A stretch of 33,698 nucleotides of DNA from Muribaculaceae bacterium. Its GTDB lineage: Bacteria; Bacteroidota; Bacteroidia; Bacteroidales; Muribaculaceae. The notes beneath the pieces are model-generated. The model made no database searches, had not been told where the DNA came from, and saw nothing but the letters and a program-made list of their open reading frames with translations. Shown one piece after another: positions 19,146 through 27,993 of the stretch; position 1 is the stretch's first letter; each line of letters opens with the position of its first letter. The DNA lies in the NCBI GenBank assembly GCA_022509205.1, contig JAFLTR010000026.1, positions 1 to 33,698 on the forward strand, written 5' to 3'. The translations under genes were made by a program, and so were the position numbers.

Positions 19146-19187
19146 ATTTAGTAATTATAATGCAAATTTACTTAATTGTTACTAAAT
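19146..19187. promoter_or_regulatory. Inverted-repeat operator candidate between methyltransferase and TonB receptor
   Basis: ATTTAGTAA (19146-19154) and TTACTAAAT (19179-19187) are perfect inverted half-sites, with centres 33 bases apart (about three helical turns). They bracket the methyltransferase -7 box (19163-19170). The TonB gene has its own TACCTTTG box just outside, at 19204-19211. The layout fits an operator acting on both genes. AT-rich DNA makes chance repeats more likely, so this needs comparison with related genomes. Confidence 0.45.
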
Positions 19188-19203
19188 ATTAAAATTTATT
19201 ATA

Positions 19204-19211
19204 TACCTTTG
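19204..19211 (+). promoter_or_regulatory. -7 box for the TonB receptor gene
   Basis: TACCTTTG followed by CGG matches the TAnnTTTG pattern and lies 28 bases before the GTG start at 19240. The nearest TTG (19176-19178) is 25 bases upstream, outside the usual 19-21 spacing, so the promoter may need an activator or be weak. Confidence 0.45.
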
Positions 19212-19239
19212 CGGTACAAAACCATAATTTTTAATTGCT

Positions 19240-21114
19240 GTGAAAAAAAATATTATTTCCTTTCTGTCTATTGGCTTGACACTACCTGTTTTAGCCGGTA
19301 ATGCGGAGATGCCGCGGGATACGGTTCAATTAAATGAAGTGTTAGTTTCAGCACCGCTGAAATCAACTCCTGAACTACTTCCATTAGATGTGACACAGGT
19401 CACACAAGATGAGATTGAAAGATCCGGGGAAACCTCTTTGCTTCCTGTGCTTGTATCCAAGGTCCCGGGGTTATTTGTCACAGAAAGGGGGTTTGCAGGT
19501 TACGGAGTTTCAGGAGGTTCTGCAGGAACAGTCAATATACGAGGCGTAGGCCAAGGGAATAAAGTGCTTTTTATGATTGACGGTCAGCCACAATGGGCAG
19601 GAGTTTTCGGTCATTCGCTTGCTGATACGTATGTCGCCAATGGGGTAGAAAGGGTAGAGGTTGTCAAAGGTCCGTCATCTTTACTCTATGGATCGAATGC
19701 TATGGGAGGAAGTATAAATCTGATAACTAACAGGCAAAGAGAAGATGGACTTACAGTGAGAGCAAGGGCTCTTTTTGGTTCTTTTACAACACAAAATTTT
19801 GCTCTTTCTTCAGGATATAAGAAAGGTAATTTTTCCGCTTCACTTTCCGGACAACTCGACAGGAGCAACGGCTATAGGGAGGGTAGTGCTTTCTGGCTTG
19901 CCAATGAATTTTTACAACTTAACTATGGTCCCACATCAAACTGGGCTATGGGGGGAACGCTTGATATGACTCAAAGTCATGCGGACAACCCGGGAACTAT
20001 TCAAGATCCGCTTGAAAACATGTGGACAAAGATTTTTCGGGGAACAGGTTCAGTTTATGTGAAAAATTCTTATAATCGTTTTCATGGAGGTGTTCAGGCT
20101 TATATAAACTGGGGCAGACATAAGGTTGACGATGGAAACGCTCCTGGCACCACACCAAAAGACTATCTTTTTAATAGTACTGACTATAATATGGGCTTTA
20201 CGCTATATGAAAATATGAATCTGTGGCAAGACAATACTTTATCTGCCGGTATTGACTTTCAGCACTGGGGTGGTCATGTTTGGAACACTGACAAAGCTGT
20301 GCCTTCCATGATCTCTTCCGATTCACGCCATCATGTAAATGAGATAGCCGGATATCTGATGATGCAGCAAGGATTTTTCAACGATATCCTTAATTTGAAT
20401 GCCGGTGTAAGACTTCAACACGGCTCAACTTATGGTAATGAATGGGTGCCACAGGCCGGTTTGATTCTCCGTCCGGGACATGCGGCTGAAATAAAGGCAT
20501 CTTTTAGTAAGGGATTCAGGTCTCCCAATATCCGGGAACTATATCTTTATCCCCCCGCAAATCCTGACTTGAAGCCTGAATATATGCTAAACTATGAAGT
20601 AAGTTATAATCAGTATTTCCTGAATGGAGATCTGATGGTTGGAGCAGCCATCTACTTTATTGATGGAAAGAATATGATTCAAACTACAATGATTGGTGGA
20701 CGTCCGCGTAATGTAAATACAGGTTGTTTCATTAACAAGGGTTTCGAACTTGAAGCTGCTTATAGAATACTGACAAACCTTATGTTGAGCGCCAATTATA
20801 GTTATCTTCACACTAATGCAAAGACGTTATATTCTCCGAAAAATAAACTCAGCACCGAGTTGACCTATTCACCAGGCGACTTCAGTTTCACCCTTGACGA
20901 AACGAGCATCTGGAGTATGTATAACGGTGGACCAAACGACATGAGGGAAAGCTATACACTTCTAAACTTAAGGGTTGCATATACTCTTACAGCAAAGGTG
21001 CCAGTGACTTTATCTGTTAAAGTTGACAACATCACCAATAAACATTATGAGATAATTTACGGGTGTCCTATGCCCGGCACTACCATAATGGGTGGAGTTG
21101 AGTTCAAATTTTAA
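19240..21114 (+). CDS. TonB-dependent outer membrane receptor
   Basis: Outer membrane importer of 624 residues, BtuB/FepA-like in size and so smaller than a SusC protein. A signal peptide of about 20 residues is followed by a TonB-box-like segment TVQLNEVLV (28-36). The plug domain (about 45-165) shows TVNIRGVGQGNKVLFMIDG and VERVEVVKGPSSLLYGSNAMGG. A beta-barrel follows, with FSKGFRSPNIRELYLYPPANPDLKPE and a C-terminal strand ending in Phe. The start is GTG at 19240. No SusD, carboxypeptidase-like extension or cobalamin riboswitch is present, so the ligand is open: iron chelate, cobalamin or a nucleoside-like compound are all possible. A NupG-type transporter begins 70 bases downstream on the same strand. 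Confidence 0.92.
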   Translation: MKKNIISFLSIGLTLPVLAGNAEMPRDTVQLNEVLVSAPLKSTPELLPLDVTQVTQDEIERSGETSLLPVLVSKVPGLFVTERGFAGYGVSGGSAGTVNIRGVGQGNKVLFMIDGQPQWAGVFGHSLADTYVANGVERVEVVKGPSSLLYGSNAMGGSINLITNRQREDGLTVRARALFGSFTTQNFALSSGYKKGNFSASLSGQLDRSNGYREGSAFWLANEFLQLNYGPTSNWAMGGTLDMTQSHADNPGTIQDPLENMWTKIFRGTGSVYVKNSYNRFHGGVQAYINWGRHKVDDGNAPGTTPKDYLFNSTDYNMGFTLYENMNLWQDNTLSAGIDFQHWGGHVWNTDKAVPSMISSDSRHHVNEIAGYLMMQQGFFNDILNLNAGVRLQHGSTYGNEWVPQAGLILRPGHAAEIKASFSKGFRSPNIRELYLYPPANPDLKPEYMLNYEVSYNQYFLNGDLMVGAAIYFIDGKNMIQTTMIGGRPRNVNTGCFINKGFELEAAYRILTNLMLSANYSYLHTNAKTLYSPKNKLSTELTYSPGDFSFTLDETSIWSMYNGGPNDMRESYTLLNLRVAYTLTAKVPVTLSVKVDNITNKHYEIIYGCPMPGTTIMGGVEFKF

Positions 21115-21184
21115 GATGTGATTAAAACAATAAATCTGAGTAGATTTTGAGATTTTTTTAATAAACTATGTAGTCTGAAAAATA

Positions 21185-22627
21185 ATGGAATTAACTACGA
21201 GTTCCTTGAATAAGCAATACGTTGGTTACATGCGGGGAAGCCTTTCAGTACTTTATTTCCTCCAGTTTGCCGTTTGGGGATGTTATCTCACAAGCCTCGG
21301 TCAATTTCTTGGGGCAGGCGGTTTAGGAACTAAGATTGCATGGTTTTACGCTGCTATAGGGCTGGTGTCTCTGGTGACACCGGCCCTAATGGGTTATCTT
21401 GCAGACAAATTTGTGAGCCCAGCAAGATTACTGAGTCTCTGCCATATAACAGCAGGCATAATTATGCTTGCTGCTTGGATCTATGCTCAAAATAATCCTC
21501 AATTAAATTTCAATATTTTTTATCCTCTATATTTATTGTTCCTGGCATTCTATATGCCTACTATGGCGCTTGCCAACACCACAACATTCGGAATCATAAA
21601 ATATGCCGGCTACCTCCCGATGGATAAATTCCCGGCAATAAGAGTATGGGGAACAGTCGGTTTTATTTGTGCAATGTGGATGGTGAACAGTACTTATTGG
21701 ATTGACGGTCATCTGGGATGGACCTTGTCTGATTCTAATCCCTATGCAATTCACAGATTTCAATATAATTCTATGCAACTCTTTTGTACGGGTTGCATTG
21801 GAATCTTGACTGGATTGTTCGCTCTTTCATTGCCTACTTTGGAAGTAAATGAAAGTAAGGATAAGAAATCTAACAATGGATTCCAAATTTTTAATTTCAA
21901 AATCCTCAAAGAGTTCTTTTGTAATAATGTTGATAAGGCGAAAGGTGTTCGATCTTTAAGTTCCATTGGAGTTTTCCTGATATTCATAGCATTTATTGGA
22001 GTATGCATGCAGATTTCTAATGGCTTTGCCACTCCGTTTATTTCACATTTTATGGGGCTTCCGGAATATAGTGACAGCTTTGCAGCCGGCAATGCAACTA
22101 TGCTTTTCTCGCTTTCACAAATTTCAGAAGCATTAATAGTTCTGATAGTAGGTAAGTCCTTAAAAAAATGGGGCATAGGCATAGTTTTGGCTATAGGAAT
22201 CCTTGCGTGGAGTCTTCGTTTCTTCTTTTTCGGTATCGGAAATCCGGACTCCGGTCTCATTTTCCTGATTCTTTCTATGATTGTATATGGTATTGCGTTC
22301 AATTTTATAACTATAGCGGGTCATCTGCACATGGAGGATGTTTCCCCTTCGAGTGCCAAAGGTTTGGGACAGGGAGTCATGATGCTAATGAGCAATGGAA
22401 TAGGAGCAACGATTGGAGTTGTTGCAGCAGGGAGTGTTATCAACCACTGGTGCCAATGGGAAATGGTGACTTCCAATTCAGGATCGACTATGAGATTATT
22501 TATGGGGGATTGGAATGTTCCTTGGATAATTTTTGCCTCCTTCGCGTTCCTCCTTTTTCTATCTTGGAGCCTTTATCTTTGCTTCAAAAAACAGAGGCCT
22601 AAACCATCAGAGAATATCACAGATTAA
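21185..22627 (+). CDS. Nucleoside:H+ symporter, NupG-type MFS transporter
   Basis: Inner membrane transporter of 480 residues, probably importing nucleosides with protons. The hydrophobic profile suggests about 12 membrane segments. The N-terminal block SVLYFLQFAVWGCYLTSLG and the following FYAAIGLVSLVTPALMGYLADKF match the nucleoside symporter branch of the MFS, as does FPAIRVWGTVGFICAMWMV. A charged central loop (about 220-245) separates the halves. It lies 70 bases after the TonB receptor gene with only a weak hairpin between, so the two may be co-transcribed. It would provide purine salvage alongside the de novo cluster; the exact substrate is inferred from the family. Confidence 0.85.
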   Translation: MELTTSSLNKQYVGYMRGSLSVLYFLQFAVWGCYLTSLGQFLGAGGLGTKIAWFYAAIGLVSLVTPALMGYLADKFVSPARLLSLCHITAGIIMLAAWIYAQNNPQLNFNIFYPLYLLFLAFYMPTMALANTTTFGIIKYAGYLPMDKFPAIRVWGTVGFICAMWMVNSTYWIDGHLGWTLSDSNPYAIHRFQYNSMQLFCTGCIGILTGLFALSLPTLEVNESKDKKSNNGFQIFNFKILKEFFCNNVDKAKGVRSLSSIGVFLIFIAFIGVCMQISNGFATPFISHFMGLPEYSDSFAAGNATMLFSLSQISEALIVLIVGKSLKKWGIGIVLAIGILAWSLRFFFFGIGNPDSGLIFLILSMIVYGIAFNFITIAGHLHMEDVSPSSAKGLGQGVMMLMSNGIGATIGVVAAGSVINHWCQWEMVTSNSGSTMRLFMGDWNVPWIIFASFAFLLFLSWSLYLCFKKQRPKPSENITD

Positions 22628-22795
22628 GCAATGATCTGAATAGACCGTACATTTGTTCTTGACATAGAACTTATTGACTCTGCGATAACATAACCTATAA
22701 TCACTTTCTGCATTATGGAATGATTTAGGGATGTTTATTTAACAAATTATAGCCTGAAAAAGAAAAGAGGGAAGGAGAAATTTGTAATTTTTTTT

Positions 22796-22803
22796 TAATT
22801 TTG
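22796..22803 (+). promoter_or_regulatory. -7 box candidate for crcB
   Basis: TAATTTTG lies 31 bases before the crcB start and fits TAnnTTTG. The surrounding T run makes a chance match likely, and no TTTG lies at the right distance upstream. Confidence 0.35.
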
Positions 22804-22834
22804 TGTGCTGATCCCCTTTACAATTCTTTAGGTT

Positions 22835-23206
22835 ATGTTAAAGTTGATGTTATTGGCAGGAGTGGGAGGATTTTTCGGCACGTGTTGCCGTTTCTTGACC
22901 AATCGGCTATATCTGACATATTTTCAAACAAGCCTTCCCTTGGCTACGTTCACAGTGAATATGCTTGGTTGTCTCATCCTTGGCCTTGTTTTAGGATTGA
23001 TGAATAAAGCAGGAGTGATGTCACCCAAAATCAACGCATTCTTGATTGTAGGATTTTGTGGAGGGTTTACCACTTTCTCTACGTTCTCTTATGAAACATT
23101 CTCAATGGGCATGAATGGTGAGACGCTGGTTTCTTTGTTATATGTGGTAGGAAGCATTTTCATAGGTTTATTGGCGGTCTGGCTTGGATTCATTATCACT
23201 CGTTAA
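22835..23206 (+). CDS. crcB: Fluoride channel CrcB/Fluc
   Basis: Small membrane protein of 123 residues with four predicted helices; the family works as an antiparallel dimer that lets fluoride leave the cell. Family motifs are GGFFGTCCRF near the start (usually GGxxGAxxRY), TFTVNMLGCLILG with the pore Asn, and GFCGGFTTFSTFSYE, which includes the conserved Phe and Ser residues of the ion path and the central Na+ site region. The 207 bases upstream contain nothing I recognise as a fluoride riboswitch. It is followed after only 4 bases by the NlpC/P60 lipoprotein gene. Confidence 0.94.
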   Translation: MLKLMLLAGVGGFFGTCCRFLTNRLYLTYFQTSLPLATFTVNMLGCLILGLVLGLMNKAGVMSPKINAFLIVGFCGGFTTFSTFSYETFSMGMNGETLVSLLYVVGSIFIGLLAVWLGFIITR

Positions 23207-23210
23207 AAAA

Positions 23211-23765
23211 ATGACTTCTTATATTAAAACTCCAATATATATCCTAATCCTTTTATCTTTATTGTTCGGGGGTTGCAAAAGCCACAAGAAACATAGTAAA
23301 GAACAGCTTGTTTTGGTTGAAGATGTGATTGAAGTCAACCCGAGAAAGAAGAAAGAAAAAAAGAAAGGCCAGGAAACTACCGGAGAATTAATAGCCCGAG
23401 AATCAATCTCCTGGATTGGGACGCCCTATGGCTACGGGCGTTCGGAAAAAGGAGTGGCTACTGACTGCTCAGGTATGGTGCTTATAATCTACAGAGATAT
23501 TGCCGACATCAAGCTACCAAGAAATTCAGCGGAACAAGCCAAATTCTGCCATAACCTTAAAGAAAGTGACATAGAAGCCGGTGACCTCGTATTCTTCGCA
23601 ACCGGGAAAGATAAAAATAAAGTGTCGCATGTGGGAATAATGATCGACAAAAACAGGTTTGTACATGCCTCCGGTTCGAAAGGGGTGATGATGTCAGAGA
23701 TGACGACACCTTACTATCGCAGAACATTTCTAAGATTCGGTCGGGTTCCCGGTATAAAAAAATAG
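23211..23765 (+). CDS. NlpC/P60 family cell-wall peptidase, lipoprotein
   Basis: Probable peptidoglycan endopeptidase on the periplasmic side of an envelope membrane. With the ATG at 23211 it has 184 residues. A signal sequence ends in LFGGC with Cys22 as the lipidation site, followed by a Lys-rich linker and an NlpC/P60 domain. The catalytic set is Cys86 (TDCSGMV), His140 (KVSHVGIMI) and His152 (FVHASG). An upstream TTG in frame (23184) would overlap crcB and spoil the signal peptide, so I reject it. It lies 4 bases after crcB and probably shares its transcript. Confidence 0.9.
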   Translation: MTSYIKTPIYILILLSLLFGGCKSHKKHSKEQLVLVEDVIEVNPRKKKEKKKGQETTGELIARESISWIGTPYGYGRSEKGVATDCSGMVLIIYRDIADIKLPRNSAEQAKFCHNLKESDIEAGDLVFFATGKDKNKVSHVGIMIDKNRFVHASGSKGVMMSEMTTPYYRRTFLRFGRVPGIKK

Positions 23766-23804
23766 ACTGCGGTTCCAAATCTTAATAATAGCCTGGAACC
23801 GCAG
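23756..23804 (-). terminator. Terminator between NlpC lipoprotein and trxA (stronger on minus strand)
   Basis: CTGCGGTTCCA (23767-23777) and TGGAACCGCAG (23794-23804) form a perfect 11-bp stem. On the minus strand a run of seven T follows (within 23753-23765, overlapping the end of the lipoprotein gene), so it best terminates trxA. On the plus strand it lies directly after the lipoprotein stop but lacks a T run. A second small hairpin, GAAAGCA / TGCTTTC, is at 23829-23849. Confidence 0.7.
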
Positions 23805-23864
23805 AATAAACATAAATGGTTTCAGATAGAAAGCAAGTCTTATGCTTTCATGATAATCAATGCT

Positions 23865-24182
23865 TTATTCAGCAATCACTTTATTAAGTTTATCTTCAAG
23901 AACTTGAAGGGAAACCAACCCTACGGAACGTTCCTTCACTTCTCCGTTTTTATAGAATAATACAGTAGGAATGCTGCGAACTCTCTGTTCGCTTGCTATC
24001 TCATCATTCTCATCGATGTTGAGTTTACCTATTGTGATATCCGGATATTTTTCAGCAAGTTCTTCCACGATAGGGCCAAGCATCTTGCAAGGGCCACACC
24101 ATGTTGCCCAGAAATCAATCACTGTGATTTTGCCCGATTCAATTGCTTCGCGGGCAGTCTGATCTGTAAATTGAAGTGCCAT
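23865..24182 (-). CDS. trxA: Thioredoxin
   Basis: General cytoplasmic disulfide reductant. The 105-residue protein is a bare thioredoxin fold with the active site WCGPCK (Cys29, Cys32), preceded by VIDFWAT, and the cis-proline segment RSIPTVLFYKNGE. There is no signal peptide. It lies 86 bases after dnaE on the same strand and is followed by a good terminator, so it probably ends a transcript from dnaE or from its own AT-rich upstream region, where only a degenerate TAAATTTA box is visible. Confidence 0.96.
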   Translation of the reverse strand: MALQFTDQTAREAIESGKITVIDFWATWCGPCKMLGPIVEELAEKYPDITIGKLNIDENDEIASEQRVRSIPTVLFYKNGEVKERSVGLVSLQVLEDKLNKVIAE

Positions 24183-24268
24183 ATTCTATATATTTTTATA
24201 TGTGTAAATTTATTTTATAATCCGAAAATTAACAGGCATTTTCACCAGTTAAATTATCTCTTCATATA

Positions 24269-27200
24269 TTAAACGCTTAAGACCTCAAATTTGATTCCCC
24301 AATTTTCAAAAATTTCAATAAGTTCTTTTGTGATAGGGAATTTTTTTCGAGAATGAATATTTATAACCTGATTTTTCTCTTTATCGAATATCTTCATATA
24401 AAGATCTCCCGGACGGCTTGTAGGCTCCATCTCCATCAAGGTTTTGAAGAATTCAGGATGGGTGAAATTCCTGTCAAGATAAATTCTCACGGCATTTGCA
24501 GTTCGAGGAGCCACATCTTGCAAGTATTCCAGGTCTTCAACCCGAATATCAAGTTGTCCGGGCCGATAGGTGCTCGCATTTACTCTTACCCTTACCCTTA
24601 TGAAATCATTTACCTGAACCCTCGATTTAAATCTTTCCACATCTCGTCCGAATATACGGAAAGTCTGACTTCCCGAGAAATCCTCAATCTTGAAACTGAA
24701 CCATGGATTCCCTTTTTGTGAAACTCCCATATCGGTAGAAGTGACAATACCTCCCAATGTATAAGTGTTGCCAGCCTCCTTAATTTCTTCGAAATCACTA
24801 CAAGAGCAACTGCACCCATAATTAACTTCCATATAATATGGATCCAGAGGGTGGGCTGAAAGATACACGGTCACCAGCTTCTTTTCTTCTTCAAGAAGTT
24901 TGAGCCTTGTCCAAGGCACTATTTTCGGGAATTCCGGTTTTGGAGTATCAATCGGTTCCAGATCACCGAACAAACTTAAATTCAAAGAATTTTTATCGTT
25001 CTGCATAGTTTGTCCGAACTTCACAAGCAAGTCAGTGAAAGTGGAATCAAAGACAGGTTCTACAAAAGCCTCTCGAGGATAACCCATTGTGTCAAAAGCG
25101 CCGGCAAGAGCTAAATTTTCTATTGCTCCTCGGTTGCAATTAGTAAGATTAACTCTTTCCACAAAGTCATAGATATCGGAAAATGGACCATTTGCTCGTT
25201 CCTTAATAATGGCATTAACCGCATTGGCACCAACGCTTTTCACGGCACTTAGTCCAAATCGTATCTCACCTTTTTTATTTACCGTGAACTTCTCACCCGA
25301 TTCATTAATATCCGGCCCTTTTACATTTATGCCCATCCGGATACATTCATCCATTATTTTTTTCAATTTATCGGCCGATCCCATATTCCGGCTGAGCACA
25401 CCTGCCATATATTCGGCAGGGTAGTGGGCTTTGAGATATGCCGTCTGATAAGCCACCCAGGTGTAGCAAGTGGCGTGGCTTTTATTGAAGGCGTATGATG
25501 CAAATTTCTCCCAGTCAGACCAAATTTTTTCAAGCACTTCTGCCTCATATCCGTTATTCTGACCTTCACGCATGAATTTCTCTTTGAGTTGCTGCATCTT
25601 GTCGATCTGTTTCTTACCCATAGCCTTTCGTAGCATATCGCTTTCACCACGGGTAAAATTTGCAAGAAGTCTCGACAAAAGCATCACTTGCTCCTGATAA
25701 ACCGTGATACCGTAGGTCTCATGAAGATATTTCTCCATCACCGGAATATCATAGGTTATGGGTTCCTCTCCATGTTTACGCCTTACAAAGGAAGGAATAT
25801 AATCCATTGGCCCGGGACGATACAACGCATTCATCGCTATGAGGTCTTCAAACTTCGAAGGTTTAAGTTCTCTAAGGGAAGTCTGCATCCCCACCGATTC
25901 AAATTGGAAAGTAGAGGTGGTTCTTCCTTCGCAGTATAATTTGAAGGTTTCAGGATCATCAAGAGGAATATTCTCAATATCAAGATCTATACCATGAGTG
26001 AGTTTAATATTTGCCAGAGCTTCCTTTATAATCGATAGGGTTTTGAGACCCAGAAAATCCATCTTAATTAGGCCCGTCTCCTCAATAACACTCCCTTCAT
26101 ATTGGGTGGATATCACTTTTGAACCATCGGCATCCGACACCATAGAAATCGGCACCCAGTCAGTGATATCATCCCTCCCTATAATTACTCCACAAGCATG
26201 AATTCCCGTGCCCCTGACGTTACCTTCCAACTGAGCCGCATATTTCATCACTTCTCTTACCACCGGATTCTCATTTCGGGTTTCTTTCTCAAATTCCTTG
26301 CAATAAGCAAGACAGTTCTTAAAATTAATCTTAGGGGTTTTACCATCTACATCGGGCAAGCGGTCGGGCACCAGCCGTGAGAGTCTGTTGGACTCATCGA
26401 GAGGAAGATCCAGGACTTTTGCCACATCCTTAATAGCCATCTTTGTGGCCATCGTTTGATATGTGATGATGTGGGCAACTTTCTCCTCCCCATATTTCTT
26501 TGTCACATAATCCAAAACGGCATATCTGCCATCGTCGTCGAAGTCTACGTCTATATCTGGCAAAGAGATACGGTCTGGATTAAGGAAACGTTCAAACAGA
26601 AGGTCATATTTGATAGGGTCAATCTGCGTGATACCAAGACAGTAGGCAGCCGCTGAACCGGCTGCAGATCCTCTACCCGGACCGACGCTAACGCCCAATT
26701 CTTTTCTGGCTACATTAATAAAATCTTGAACTATGAGAAAATAACCGGGGAACCCCATGGTCTTCATTATGTGAAGTTCAAATCTTATTCTCTCCTCAAC
26801 ATCTATAGGCAAAGGATCCCCATATAAGCGTTTTGCCCCTTCCCACGTCAATTTTGCAAGATAGTCGGCCTCAAGTTTTATGCGATACAATCTTTCGTAG
26901 CCTCCAAGTGTCTTGATCTTTTTTTCAGCCTCTTCTTGCGATAGGATGATATTTCCGTTTTCATCGCGCGTAAATTCATTAAAAAGATCCTCTTCAGTGA
27001 ATTTTTCTCGGTAGAGAGCTTCGGTACCGAAATCTTCCGGAATATCGAATTCAGGCATTATCGGTCCATGGTCGATAGAATAGAACTCCACTTTGTCAAG
27101 AATCTCCTGAGTGTTTTCAATAGCTTCCGGGATATCGGAAAATACATCTTCCATCTCCTTGGGAGATTTCAGCCATTCCTGCTTTGTGTAGTGCATCCTT

Positions 27201-27943
27201 TGTTCATTAAACTTCTTTTGGGTCGAAACACAAATCAGACGATCGTGGGCTTCGGCATCATCCTCATAAGTGAAATGAACATCATTGGTGGCCACAACTT
27301 TAATTCCGTGTTTCTTAGCAAATTCCAAAAGCACGGCATTCACTTTCTGTTGCTCCGGATAAACATCACGATTTGAATTTTCCTTAAAAGTTTCATGTCG
27401 CTGCAGTTCCAGATAGTAGTCATCTCCGAAAATCTTTTTAAACCATAAAACCAGTTGTTCCGCCCCTTCAATATCACCCTGCATGATCAATTGAGGCACT
27501 TCTCCACCCAAACATGCAGAACATATTATTAGTCCTTCATGATATTTTTCAAGTTCATACCTGTCTGTACGGGGATGATAATAGACACCATCGGTCCAGG
27601 CTTTGCTTACAAGTTTTATAAGATTATGGTAACCTTTCTTGTTTTTGGCCAACACAATTAGATGGAAACCGTTGTCCTTTTTATCCTTACGGTCGGTCAA
27701 TCTATCTTTTGCCACATACATCTCGCATCCAAGAATAGGCTTGAATTTTTCACTATCAGGCAATTTCCCGTTCTTTTTCTTTACATAATTGTAAAATTCT
27801 TTTATTCCGAACATATTGCCATGATCGGTCAATGCAAGGCCTCTCATACCGTCAGCTATAGCTTTATCTACTAATTCTGGTATAGAAGCCTTTCCATCAA
27901 GGAGACTGTATTGTGAATGTACGTGTAAATGCGTGAAGTTCAT
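24269..27943 (-). CDS. dnaE: DNA polymerase III alpha subunit
   Basis: Replicative polymerase of 1224 residues. The N-terminal PHP domain starts HLHVHSQYSLLDG (5-17) with TDHGNMFG (39-46). The C-family polymerase active site has GRGSAAGS (423-430) and PDIDVDFDD (462-470), with catalytic Asp463 and Asp465. Later motifs include YRPGPMDYIPSFVRRKHG, the YQEQVM and MGKKQIDKM blocks, helix-hairpin-helix and OB regions (YTLGGIVTSTDM), and a short C-terminal domain. It is somewhat longer than the E. coli enzyme, partly through a charged insertion at about 305-350. It starts 50 bases after the tricorn-like gene and precedes trxA. Confidence 0.97.
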   Translation of the reverse strand: MNFTHLHVHSQYSLLDGKASIPELVDKAIADGMRGLALTDHGNMFGIKEFYNYVKKKNGKLPDSEKFKPILGCEMYVAKDRLTDRKDKKDNGFHLIVLAKNKKGYHNLIKLVSKAWTDGVYYHPRTDRYELEKYHEGLIICSACLGGEVPQLIMQGDIEGAEQLVLWFKKIFGDDYYLELQRHETFKENSNRDVYPEQQKVNAVLLEFAKKHGIKVVATNDVHFTYEDDAEAHDRLICVSTQKKFNEQRMHYTKQEWLKSPKEMEDVFSDIPEAIENTQEILDKVEFYSIDHGPIMPEFDIPEDFGTEALYREKFTEEDLFNEFTRDENGNIILSQEEAEKKIKTLGGYERLYRIKLEADYLAKLTWEGAKRLYGDPLPIDVEERIRFELHIMKTMGFPGYFLIVQDFINVARKELGVSVGPGRGSAAGSAAAYCLGITQIDPIKYDLLFERFLNPDRISLPDIDVDFDDDGRYAVLDYVTKKYGEEKVAHIITYQTMATKMAIKDVAKVLDLPLDESNRLSRLVPDRLPDVDGKTPKINFKNCLAYCKEFEKETRNENPVVREVMKYAAQLEGNVRGTGIHACGVIIGRDDITDWVPISMVSDADGSKVISTQYEGSVIEETGLIKMDFLGLKTLSIIKEALANIKLTHGIDLDIENIPLDDPETFKLYCEGRTTSTFQFESVGMQTSLRELKPSKFEDLIAMNALYRPGPMDYIPSFVRRKHGEEPITYDIPVMEKYLHETYGITVYQEQVMLLSRLLANFTRGESDMLRKAMGKKQIDKMQQLKEKFMREGQNNGYEAEVLEKIWSDWEKFASYAFNKSHATCYTWVAYQTAYLKAHYPAEYMAGVLSRNMGSADKLKKIMDECIRMGINVKGPDINESGEKFTVNKKGEIRFGLSAVKSVGANAVNAIIKERANGPFSDIYDFVERVNLTNCNRGAIENLALAGAFDTMGYPREAFVEPVFDSTFTDLLVKFGQTMQNDKNSLNLSLFGDLEPIDTPKPEFPKIVPWTRLKLLEEEKKLVTVYLSAHPLDPYYMEVNYGCSCSCSDFEEIKEAGNTYTLGGIVTSTDMGVSQKGNPWFSFKIEDFSGSQTFRIFGRDVERFKSRVQVNDFIRVRVRVNASTYRPGQLDIRVEDLEYLQDVAPRTANAVRIYLDRNFTHPEFFKTLMEMEPTSRPGDLYMKIFDKEKNQVINIHSRKKFPITKELIEIFENWGIKFEVLSV

Positions 27944-27993
27944 CTGAATATTTTATGCTATAGAATTCTGTAGCTTTATAGCCTTATTAAAAT

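Noticed and set aside
19139..19239. Cobalamin riboswitch before the TonB receptor
   Set aside because: The gap is about 100 bases, too short for the aptamer, and no B12-box sequence is visible.
21760..22302. 180-codon minus-strand frame inside the nucleoside transporter gene
   Set aside because: Antisense to a clear 12-helix MFS protein; its composition reflects the complement of hydrophobic codons.
22628..22834. Fluoride riboswitch upstream of crcB
   Set aside because: I could not find the conserved pseudoknot segments by eye, and the region is mostly AT-rich with only a weak 5-bp hairpin near 22655-22670.
23184..23210. Upstream TTG start for the NlpC/P60 gene
   Set aside because: It would overlap crcB and add nine residues before a good signal peptide; the ATG at 23211 lies 4 bases after crcB.
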